From: Bacillota bacterium
Lineage (GTDB): Bacteria; Bacillota; Sulfobacillia; Symbiobacteriales; Symbiobacteriaceae
Length of the DNA stretch: 5,314 bases
Direction of reading: 5' to 3'
Assembly (NCBI GenBank): GCA_028287415.1
Contig: JAQBPS010000079.1
Location: 1 to 5,314 of the forward strand
In this document: piece by piece, positions 1-5,314 of the stretch
How the letters are laid out: the number at the start of each line of letters is the position of its first letter
Position numbering within the stretch: position 1 is the stretch's first letter
Position numbers and translations under genes: made by a program
Notes under the pieces: model-generated
What the model was told of the DNA's origin: nothing
The model's input: the letters and a program-made list of their open reading frames with translations, nothing else
Database searches by the model: none

Positions 1-97
1 GTTGCAATCGCCATTTATCATCATGCGCCGAAACCCTATCTAATTGTTAAACGTCGAAATAACAGACGGGCACCATAGCCGCCATGGAGGTGACAAC
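1..97 (+). promoter_or_regulatory. AT-rich leader upstream of the operon; promoter not pinpointed
   Basis: The first 60 bases are about 40% G+C, clearly lower than the coding DNA that follows, which suits an intergenic or promoter region. A TCTAAT at 39-44 matches five of six bases of a -10 box but lacks the conserved second-position A, and no good -35 hexamer lies about 17 bases upstream. No single promoter can therefore be named. Frame 1 is open from the left edge to a TAG at 76-78 (25 codons), so the tail of an upstream gene cannot be excluded. Its low G+C at third codon positions argues against this. Confidence 0.25.
86..93 (+). promoter_or_regulatory. Strong ribosome binding site that sets the start of gene 1
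   Basis: GGAGGTGA is a full-length Shine-Dalgarno match. Its GGAGG core ends seven bases before the TTG codon at 98-100. The more upstream in-frame TTG at 44 has nothing comparable before it. This supports initiation at 98 and removes 18 hydrophilic residues from the longest possible reading. Confidence 0.85.
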
Positions 98-1006
98 TTG
101 CAGGCGAAATCACTGCCCAGGGCTGGCCGCCCCACGCCACTTCAGACGGTCGGCTACCTGATTAAAGGCCTTCGCCCCAAGCAATGGCTCAAAAACGCCT
201 TTATTTTTCCCGCACTCTTATTCTCCCGCAGTCTCCTGATCCCCGACAAGGCACTCGCTGCTGGCGAGATGTTCCTGGTGTTCTGCCTGCTGGCCGGCAG
301 CGTTTATCTGATCAATGACGTGGTCGATCGGGATAAGGATCGGCGTCATCCACGGAAATCCCGTCGTCCGGTGGCCGCCGGTCTGATTACACCCCGACTG
401 GCAACGGTCACTGCTATGGCCCTCGCCGCACTGTCACTCGGCTGGGCCTTTCGGCTCGGCGTATGGGTGGGAGCCATCGGTGCCGTATACCTCGCCCAGA
501 ACCTGCTATATTCATTCTGGCTAAAGCAAATCGTCCTGGTGGATGTCTTCGTCGTGGCAGTAGGCTTTGTCGCTCGCGTGCTGGCCGGTGGAGCAGCGAT
601 CCATGTCCCCATCTCCCCCTGGCTGCTGACGACAACGATCCTACTGGCTCTCTTCCTTGCGTTGGCAAAGCGGCGACACGAAGTCACCTCTCTCGCCGAT
701 CCGCAAAGCCATCGCGGCATTCTTGCGGAGTACCCCCTCCCGCTGCTGGATCAACTCATTGGGATCGTGACCTCGTGCACCATTGTTGTGTACGCCGTCT
801 ACACGTTCTTAAACTCGCCGCGGGGCCTGCTCGTCTACACAGTACCGTTTGTGCTCTTTGGTCTATTCCGCTATCTATACCTGGTTCACCGGCGGCAGGG
901 CGGCGGTGAGCCGGAACTGCTGGTGGTGAAAGATCCGGCGCTGTTAGGCACCATGGCCCTTTGGACTGTGGTCACTGTATTCATAGTGTATGGCGTAAAG
1001 GGGTAA
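98..1006 (+). CDS. UbiA-family polyprenyltransferase, decaprenyl-phosphate phosphoribosyltransferase-like
   Basis: The product is a 302-residue polytopic membrane protein of the UbiA superfamily. Near the N-terminus it has the RPKQWLKN segment (residues 26-33), which is typical of the phosphoribosyltransferase branch (Mycobacterium Rv3806c/UbiA type). The aspartate-rich motif is N73-D74-xx-D77-xxx-D81, followed by HPRKSRRPVAAG (84-95). A second conserved stretch covers D149 to R160 (D-V-F-V-V-A-V-G-F-V-A-R), and K191-R-R-H-E195 follows. Characterised relatives transfer phosphoribose from PRPP to polyprenyl phosphate at the cytoplasmic face of the membrane, the first step towards polyprenyl-phospho-arabinose. 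About eight to nine hydrophobic segments are visible, and the length fits the family. The start is a TTG chosen for its strong ribosome binding site. It is the first gene of an apparent four-gene operon, 22 bp before the next. Family assignment is firm. The exact acceptor and donor are inferred, and no epimerase or phosphatase partner gene is in the window. Confidence 0.85.
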   Translation: MQAKSLPRAGRPTPLQTVGYLIKGLRPKQWLKNAFIFPALLFSRSLLIPDKALAAGEMFLVFCLLAGSVYLINDVVDRDKDRRHPRKSRRPVAAGLITPRLATVTAMALAALSLGWAFRLGVWVGAIGAVYLAQNLLYSFWLKQIVLVDVFVVAVGFVARVLAGGAAIHVPISPWLLTTTILLALFLALAKRRHEVTSLADPQSHRGILAEYPLPLLDQLIGIVTSCTIVVYAVYTFLNSPRGLLVYTVPFVLFGLFRYLYLVHRRQGGGEPELLVVKDPALLGTMALWTVVTVFIVYGVKG

Positions 1007-1016
1007 CGCCCACGTG

Positions 1017-1022
1017 AAGGAG
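1017..1022 (+). promoter_or_regulatory. Ribosome binding site that sets the start of gene 2
   Basis: AAGGAG lies six bases before ATG 1029. It sits inside the reading if translation began at the upstream GTG 1014, and directly abuts ATG 1023. Initiation at 1029 is therefore the best choice and gives MSKYLVAFF as the N-terminus, starting just before the first membrane helix. Confidence 0.75.
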
Positions 1023-1028
1023 ATGGCC

Positions 1029-1385
1029 ATGAGCAAGTACCTCGTCGCATTTTTTAGCATCGCCCTGACGGCAGTCGCTCAGATCCTCCTGAAGCTCGGG
1101 GTCGTCGCTTCGGCGTCAACGACCCTCGCGCCCGTACACGTACGATTGCTCCGGACAGTCATCAACCCTTTTGTGCTCGCTGGCCTTGCGGTATACGGAC
1201 TGAGCACGCTGTGCTGGCTCATCGCACTGTCGAAATTACGGCTCAGCGTCGCTTACCCGATGGTCAGCTTCAGTTACGTGTTGGTGACGGTGGCATCAGC
1301 GATCATCTTCCGTGAAGCGATCACGCGGAACCAGATCCTCGGTTTGTGCCTGATCATTACCGGCGTGGTGTTCCTCGTCCGCTAG
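1029..1385 (+). CDS. Small four-helix SMR/EamA-type membrane protein, ArnE/ArnF-like flippase subunit candidate
   Basis: This 118-residue protein has four predicted membrane helices at roughly residues 4-22, 47-67, 72-95 and 101-117, the layout of the small multidrug resistance fold. The C-terminal half carries the family pattern A-Y-P (75-77), F81, FREAIT (94-99), then a G-L...I-I-T-G-V-V-F-L helix. The membrane-embedded glutamate of drug/proton antiporters such as EmrE (Glu14) is not found at the equivalent place in helix 1. The sequence there reads A-V-A-Q-I-L-L-K, with Gln18. That resembles ArnE/ArnF, which are proposed to flip undecaprenyl-phosphate-aminoarabinose as a heterodimer. The gene lies between a lipid-sugar synthase and a GT-C transferase, so a role in moving a polyprenyl-phosphate sugar across the membrane is the best inference. 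Only one such subunit is present, so it would have to act as a homodimer or with a partner encoded elsewhere. A drug or metabolite exporter is the alternative. Confidence 0.8.
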   Translation: MSKYLVAFFSIALTAVAQILLKLGVVASASTTLAPVHVRLLRTVINPFVLAGLAVYGLSTLCWLIALSKLRLSVAYPMVSFSYVLVTVASAIIFREAITRNQILGLCLIITGVVFLVR

Positions 1386-1404
1386 TCAGCAATGGAGTGA
1401 GCAT

Positions 1405-3318
1405 ATGTACTACATCATAGCAACCAGCGTGGTGATGGCAGCAGCTGCCTGCCTTGCCGCGCTCTGGCCCAGCTTGAAAGGGAAGTTCGACCGCATCCTG
1501 GCCTGGTTCATCCTCATACCGGCTTTGATGATCATAGTGAGCCTCGCCCTGGGGTTGGCCGGTCGGCTCACACCGAGCGCCATGCTGTTCGCACACGTTA
1601 CGATCCTGGTGGTAGTGATTGTGCCATGGTGGCAGCGACGCGTGGCCGGACACAGCCGTGCCGTCGCGACCCCTCTCCGGGGTCCGTCCATCGATGGCCG
1701 TACGGCACCGACTCGCGTGCGGTGGGGACCGGGGGCACGGCCATGGTTATGGCTTTTGGGAGTGGTATCGGCCATTGCGCTCGGCTGGATGGTCTACGCC
1801 GGCCTGCTGATGCCACCGTTCGGATCGGACTCGCTGGCCTATCATCTGCCGCCCGCTGTCTGGTGGCTTCAGGCTGGCCGCATCTATCCGGCGCCGACGC
1901 AATTCACCTTCGGCTACGGCTATCCGCAAGGCATGTCCCTGCTGATGCTGTGGCAACTGGCGTACACGGCTACCGACCATCTCGTCAACATCGTGCAGGT
2001 GCCCTTCGTTGTACTGGGGGTCCTGGCGTCGTATGGGCTGGCCCGGGAAGCGGGAGTCGGACGGCCCTGGGCCTGGTGGGCGGGCGCCTTTTTCGGTTTG
2101 ACCCCGATTGTGCTGGAACAGGCTGTCGTTCCTTACACCGATGTAGCGGTCGCGGCCCTGACGCTCGCCGCTCTGTACCTCACTTTGCGGTTCCGGCGGT
2201 CCGGGGCGGGCGGGTACCTGTGGCTCGCCGGCGTCGCCGTGGGCCTGATCGTAAGCATCAAGGCGAACGGCGTCCTGGTGGCGGCGATTGTCGGGCTGCT
2301 GGCCTTGGTGCCGGCCAGGCGCCATAAGCCGCTGCACCGCACGATCGGGCTGGCCATTCTCGCACTGGGGGTTCCGGCACTGTGCCTGGGCGGGTACTGG
2401 TACATTCGGAACCTGGTGCTGTATGACAACCCGCTGTTTCCGGCAGCGGTCACGGTGTTGGGCCGCACAATCTTCCCTGGCCCCCGCACGATCCAAAACC
2501 TGCTTAATGTGACCCCCGGTCAAACCCCCTGGCAATCCTTCGCATTGGCCCTGCAGGACCATTCCCACTGGTACACGTATGATCCGCCGAATGGCGGGTT
2601 TGGGCCGGTGTTCACGATCCTGGGCATCGGTGCCATGGTCGCGGCGGGTCTACACGCGCTGGTGACCAGGCGCTGGTGGGTCGTGGTCCAATTCGGTGCC
2701 GGTATGCTGCTGCTGGTACTCCAGCCGTTCAAGTACCCCCGCTATGTCCTGTTCCTGCCGGCGCTGGGCGGCGTCGGCTTTGCGTACGTGCTTCAGCGGA
2801 TGGCCGGGCGGCACACCCGCCAATTCCTCCAGGCCGCGGCCGCAGGGCTGATGCTGTTTACGCTCCTGGCCGTGCCGTATCAGCCACAGCTGAGCGCGGA
2901 AACCTTCCAGCAGGTGCGTTCGGACGTGGCGGCCGGCCGGCCGCCGTCGGCGGCAACGTTTGGCCTCGCCCGCGATTATGCGTTTATCGACACCATCCCG
3001 GAGTTGAATCATCCGGACAACCGGATCGCATACACCGAAGCGGGCTACGTCTACGCACTGATGGGGCGCAACCGCTCGAACCGGGTTTACTATGTACCGG
3101 CCACCAGTGCTGACGAGTGGCTCCGCAAGCTCAAGGACGCACAGACGACGTTTGTCATCATCGGCGATGACCGGGCGACAGAGCTTCGCTGGATCAAGCA
3201 GCACCCTCAGGATTTCGTGCTGTGGACCCGCATCTGGCCGTACACGATCTATGTGCTCCGGTCAGACCTGCCACGCAACCAAGCGCTGATCGCTGCGCGG
3301 GGAGGTGGGGCGCAATGA
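1405..3318 (+). CDS. Polytopic GT-C (GT39/PMT-like) membrane glycosyltransferase
   Basis: The protein has 637 residues and starts at an ATG preceded by GGAG (1394-1397) at seven bases. Three hydrophobic helices (about 2-20, 31-52, 60-76) come first. A basic, Pro/Arg-rich hydrophilic linker follows (77-112), then a GT-C core from about 113. After the core's first helix comes an extracytoplasmic loop with G-S-D142-S-L-A-Y-H-L-P. This is the position of the catalytic Asp in GT-C transferases, which use polyprenyl-phosphate sugars. Other family-like points are PYTDVAVAALTL (243-254), SIKANG (284-289) and the FKYPRY motif (442-447) before the last helices. Residues of about 495-620 form a soluble, probably extracytoplasmic domain. 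Transfer of a lipid-linked sugar to an acceptor outside the membrane is inferred from the fold. Sugar and acceptor are not readable. It lies 19 bp after the flippase-like gene and overlaps the next gene by 4 bp. Confidence 0.82.
   Translation: MYYIIATSVVMAAAACLAALWPSLKGKFDRILAWFILIPALMIIVSLALGLAGRLTPSAMLFAHVTILVVVIVPWWQRRVAGHSRAVATPLRGPSIDGRTAPTRVRWGPGARPWLWLLGVVSAIALGWMVYAGLLMPPFGSDSLAYHLPPAVWWLQAGRIYPAPTQFTFGYGYPQGMSLLMLWQLAYTATDHLVNIVQVPFVVLGVLASYGLAREAGVGRPWAWWAGAFFGLTPIVLEQAVVPYTDVAVAALTLAALYLTLRFRRSGAGGYLWLAGVAVGLIVSIKANGVLVAAIVGLLALVPARRHKPLHRTIGLAILALGVPALCLGGYWYIRNLVLYDNPLFPAAVTVLGRTIFPGPRTIQNLLNVTPGQTPWQSFALALQDHSHWYTYDPPNGGFGPVFTILGIGAMVAAGLHALVTRRWWVVVQFGAGMLLLVLQPFKYPRYVLFLPALGGVGFAYVLQRMAGRHTRQFLQAAAAGLMLFTLLAVPYQPQLSAETFQQVRSDVAAGRPPSAATFGLARDYAFIDTIPELNHPDNRIAYTEAGYVYALMGRNRSNRVYYVPATSADEWLRKLKDAQTTFVIIGDDRATELRWIKQHPQDFVLWTRIWPYTIYVLRSDLPRNQALIAARGGGAQ
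3301..3307 (+). promoter_or_regulatory. Ribosome binding site inside the end of gene 3, sets the start of gene 4
   Basis: GGAGGTG lies seven bases before ATG 3315, within the last codons of the upstream glycosyltransferase gene. The ATG overlaps that gene's TGA stop as ATGA. This fixes the start of gene 4 and suggests translational coupling. An in-frame reading from farther upstream (3222) would merely shadow the glycosyltransferase C-terminus. Confidence 0.85.
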
Positions 3319-3890
3319 GGAGAGCAGGCAGCCGCGTCGCAATGGGCCTATTCTGGTGCCTGATGCTTGCGGGGAGCGCTTACTACTACCTGAACCGCAC
3401 CTTTGAGTTGCGCCCTGAGCGGCGGATTACGTGGGCACACACCCAGGAATGGTGGCAAGGCATGACCGGGCATCTCCTCGCCCAGCACCGGGAAGGGTTG
3501 CAGGTCGCCGAACTGGACCCGCAGACCGGGCGTGTTGTGGCTGTCAGGGATGCCATGCTGGATGTGGCTATCGTCAATCAGATGGTCACGGACCTCCCAC
3601 GCGGGCACTGGCTGATCATCACCGCGCTGCAGTTGAGTAGCCCGGAGACTACCACAACGCTGAGCACCTTGCTGGAGCGCGCCGGCTGGTCGGGGCAGCT
3701 GGAACCGGTCAACCAGGGGGGCGGGATCGTGGTGCTGGGACGTCGCCAGGACTCCGGCGACTATTTCGTGGTAGCCTCGCAGATCGCTGATCCGCCGCCT
3801 GTGGAAGTGGCATTGCCTGCCGGCACTACGGGCCCGGACGGATCCAGGCTTGTTCGGTCTCTATCGATCATGGTGAAGCCGTACGACTAA
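3315..3890 (+). CDS. Membrane-anchored protein with an ILEI/FAM3-like domain
   Basis: The product has 191 residues: a basic N-terminus (MRRAGSR), one hydrophobic helix at about 9-25 acting as an uncleaved signal anchor, and an extracytoplasmic remainder. Residues 60-154 follow the layout of the ILEI (interleukin-like EMT inducer, FAM3/PANDER) domain. A G-L-Q-V-A-E-L-D-P-Q-T-G-R-V-V strand pair (61-75) comes first, then a helix V-N-Q-M-V-T-D-L-P-R-G-H-W (87-99) and the strand LIITA (100-104). After that come a Ser/Thr-rich turn, a helix with LLERAGW (119-125), and G-I-V-V-L-G-R-R...Y-F-V-V-A-S (137-155). The animal FAM3 cysteines are absent: the only Cys is in the anchor. The related stem domain of animal POMGNT1 binds carbohydrate, so a glycan-binding or accessory role beside the GT-C transferase is a reasonable inference. 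The gene overlaps the transferase gene by 4 bp and ends the operon. Domain recognition is by eye and needs a profile search. Otherwise it is a hypothetical protein. Confidence 0.7.
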   Translation: MRRAGSRVAMGLFWCLMLAGSAYYYLNRTFELRPERRITWAHTQEWWQGMTGHLLAQHREGLQVAELDPQTGRVVAVRDAMLDVAIVNQMVTDLPRGHWLIITALQLSSPETTTTLSTLLERAGWSGQLEPVNQGGGIVVLGRRQDSGDYFVVASQIADPPPVEVALPAGTTGPDGSRLVRSLSIMVKPYD

Positions 3891-3906
3891 TACCGTCGAG
3901 TACTGA

Positions 3907-3931
3907 GGGGCGCCGCATGTTGCGGCGCCCC
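3907..3931 (+). terminator. Intrinsic terminator-like hairpin between convergent genes
   Basis: A perfect 11-bp stem (GGGGCGCCGCA pairing with TGCGGCGCCCC) closes a three-base TGT loop, starting 16 bases after the stop of the ILEI-like gene. On the + strand it is followed by CACTTATTTG, a weak T-rich tail. On the - strand no T-run follows. It most likely ends the + strand operon. It could also protect or terminate the convergent - strand transcript, whose stop codon is 23 bases away. Confidence 0.75.
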
Positions 3932-3954
3932 CACTTATTTGTCCGAACGGGGCC

Positions 3955-5314
3955 TCACCGCTTGATGGTCACCTGCACCTGTGCCTGTTTGCCCGGTAGC
4001 CCGGTGAACTCAATGGGTGCCATTGCGTTCACCGTCACCGTGTAGCTGCCATCGGGCAGGTCATTCAGGTCCGACAGCGTCACGGCAAAGGTGCCCTTGG
4101 CCACGTTGTACCCCGCCCGTTGCACTGAATCGAGCGATATCGTGCGGACGACCTGCTTGCTCTTGTTGTCCATGATGCTGATCGTGAGCGGCACCACGGC
4201 AACGTAAGCGCCATCTAGCGACACAGCACTGTCCGTCGAGCCGGAGATGCTCAGCGTCCGATTTTTCACCGACCACTGCGCCGTTACCTTGGGTGTCTTG
4301 ATTGCTGTTTTCAGCAGAGCCCTGATGGTCACCGATTCACTCACATTACCGGCCAGGTCCCGTCCGTACACCTGGATCACAGTCACCTTGCCTTCCTCAA
4401 GCTTTACCAACTTAGTGAAGTCGAAGGATTGGACTGTTCCCTTGGGTGCAATCGTATCCTTGCCCACGATCACTTGCTTCACGCCAGATTCAGGGTCAGT
4501 CAGGGTACCGCTGACCTTCAGCTGGCCCTGCAACGCAGCCGCATCGCTGCCACTGGTATAAATCAGCAGCGTGTCAGGCTGCCCCAGGCGCAAGGTAGGC
4601 GCCTGCGGATCAATGGTGACGGTACGGCGATCTTTTCCCTGAGAATTGGGTGCGCTCACATTGCCGGCCTGATCCTCCCCGCTGAAGCGGAATGCCCAGC
4701 TCGCAGCGTCTGTCGTCGGCAGGATGATCCGGGCCACCCACTTTTTCGCATCCCTGGGATTGATCGTCACAGTGACCGGAAACGTGAGTGCCTGCCCGGT
4801 GGCTGCATCCACCACGCGCAGGGCCTTCAACGGCTCACTCGCAGTGCCCGTGAACTCGAATGCCCTGGTTTGCTCGCCGGTCGGGGGCTTGCCGAGCAGC
4901 AGGCTGCCGGCCGGTGTGCTGACGGTGACAGATGGTGCGATTGCATCGACGGCGACCGTCACCTTCACCCTGGTCGCGTTGCCCGCCAGATCGGTTACCG
5001 TCAGATCGAAGCTGTTGCTGCCATTGCGAAGCGCCGGCAAGGTGATTGTAAAGCCCTGCTCCGCCAGCTGGACACCCGTGGTCTGGCCACCAATGAGGAC
5101 CGCGGCCACCTTCTCGTTCAAACTGCCTGCAAGCGTGTACGCATCTGCGCCACGGGTGGCGAAGGCATAGGTAGTTCCAGAGACCGGCGGCAACTCCTCC
5201 GTCTCCGCCGCCCGCTTCACTGTGAGGGTCAGCCCGGTCAGGATCGGATCCACGCTGTCACGCACGATGGTCAGGGCGAGCGGCGCAGACTCATTGCCTA
5301 CAGCATCCGTCGCC
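3955..5314 (-). CDS. C-terminal part of a large Ig-like repeat surface protein (5' end beyond the window)
   Basis: The frame stays open to the right edge, giving 452 visible residues. A GTG at 5265 is not the start, because the residues before it (A-T-D-A-V-G-N-E-S-A-P...) already form the end of a preceding module. Four Ig-like modules can be drawn in visible numbering: about 24-127, 128-239, 240-341 and 342-452. The first three end with a D-x-A-G-N motif and a short strand leading to a Pro, a pattern seen in bacterial Ig-like adhesins and cell-surface proteins. The last module lacks this motif and instead has DLNDLPDGSYTVTV (399-412 in numbering from the GTG). The visible part has no cysteine and is rich in Thr, Val and Ser, which suits an exported protein. 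There is no LPXTG signal, membrane anchor or S-layer homology domain at the C-terminus, which simply ends in VTIKR. Attachment and enzymatic function, if any, must lie upstream. Ligand unknown. Confidence 0.8.
   Translation of the reverse strand, partial: ATDAVGNESAPLALTIVRDSVDPILTGLTLTVKRAAETEELPPVSGTTYAFATRGADAYTLAGSLNEKVAAVLIGGQTTGVQLAEQGFTITLPALRNGSNSFDLTVTDLAGNATRVKVTVAVDAIAPSVTVSTPAGSLLLGKPPTGEQTRAFEFTGTASEPLKALRVVDAATGQALTFPVTVTINPRDAKKWVARIILPTTDAASWAFRFSGEDQAGNVSAPNSQGKDRRTVTIDPQAPTLRLGQPDTLLIYTSGSDAAALQGQLKVSGTLTDPESGVKQVIVGKDTIAPKGTVQSFDFTKLVKLEEGKVTVIQVYGRDLAGNVSESVTIRALLKTAIKTPKVTAQWSVKNRTLSISGSTDSAVSLDGAYVAVVPLTISIMDNKSKQVVRTISLDSVQRAGYNVAKGTFAVTLSDLNDLPDGSYTVTVNAMAPIEFTGLPGKQAQVQVTIKR
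4345..5310 (-). repeat. Protein-level tandem Ig-like modules with a 105-106 residue period
   Basis: The module-end motif occurs as TDAVGN (5293-5310), TDLAGN (4978-4995), EDQAGN (4660-4677) and RDLAGN (4345-4362). The steps between copies are 315, 318 and 315 bases. The modules are diverged outside the motif, so this is an old domain duplication and not a recent DNA repeat. Each motif is followed by a beta-strand-like stretch and a Pro (for example VTVAVDAIAP, VTIDPQAP) that marks the next module. Confidence 0.75.

Noticed and set aside
1..78. Frame 1 open from the left edge to TAG 76-78, a possible tail of an upstream gene
   Set aside because: There are only 25 codons, with low third-position G+C and no recognisable motif. 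The AT-rich composition fits an intergenic leader better, though a gene end cannot be fully excluded.
1626..2327. Alternative + strand frame (233 codons) inside the GT-C gene
   Set aside because: The Arg/Gly-rich product has no domain and lies wholly within gene 3. It is a frame shadow.
1747..2568. Long open frame on the - strand (273 codons) across the GT-C gene
   Set aside because: It is antisense to a convincing membrane glycosyltransferase. Its product is Gln/Arg/His/Pro-rich with no recognisable domain, as expected from GC-rich codon bias.
2928..2945. Perfect 18-base GC palindrome GGCGGCCGGCCGGCCGCC
   Set aside because: It lies in coding sequence for an Ala/Gly/Arg/Pro linker (around residues 509-513 of gene 3) with no spacer loop or partner copies. 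GC-rich codon runs explain it.
3222..3314. Upstream extension of gene 4
   Set aside because: It would overlap 97 bases of gene 3 and encode a shadow peptide. The strong ribosome binding site and ATGA overlap at 3315 explain the start.
4724..5170. Open + strand frame opposite the Ig-repeat gene
   Set aside because: It is an antisense shadow. The - strand frame has clear periodic Ig-like modules, whereas this one has low-complexity Ser/Val/Ala sequence and no ribosome binding site support.

Overview
This is a bacterial chromosomal window of about 60% G+C, with strong Shine-Dalgarno sites and tightly packed genes. Protein-level resemblances point to a bacterium that builds surface glycans from polyprenyl-phosphate-linked sugars. 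The phylum cannot be fixed from this window: this gene mix occurs in several environmental lineages with moderate to high G+C. There are no tRNA or rRNA genes, insertion sequences, CRISPR arrays or phage genes.

Positions 1-97 are an AT-richer leader. Positions 98-3890 (+ strand) look like one operon of four genes. (1) A UbiA-superfamily polyprenyltransferase resembling decaprenyl-phosphate phosphoribosyltransferase. (2) A small four-helix SMR/EamA-type protein resembling the ArnE/ArnF lipid-sugar flippase subunits. (3) A large polytopic GT-C glycosyltransferase with an extra N-terminal membrane module and a C-terminal soluble domain. (4) A membrane-anchored protein whose soluble part resembles the ILEI/FAM3 (interleukin-like EMT inducer) domain. 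Gaps are 22 bp and 19 bp, and genes 3 and 4 overlap by 4 bp (ATGA). A perfect 11-bp GC-rich hairpin at 3907-3931 follows the last gene.

Positions 3955-5314 (- strand) hold the C-terminal 452 codons of a larger gene that runs off the right edge. It encodes a cysteine-free protein of Ig-like modules, with a (T/E/R)D-x-(A/V)-G-N motif recurring every 105-106 residues. It converges on the operon and shares the hairpin region.

Working model (inference): gene 1 makes a polyprenyl-phosphate-linked pentose on the cytoplasmic face, gene 2 helps move it across the membrane, gene 3 transfers the sugar to an acceptor outside, and the gene 4 product binds glycan or acts as an accessory factor. The epimerase and phosphatase steps of the classical arabinose route are not in the window, so the sugar is unknown. 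The neighbouring Ig-repeat protein is a possible but unproven acceptor.
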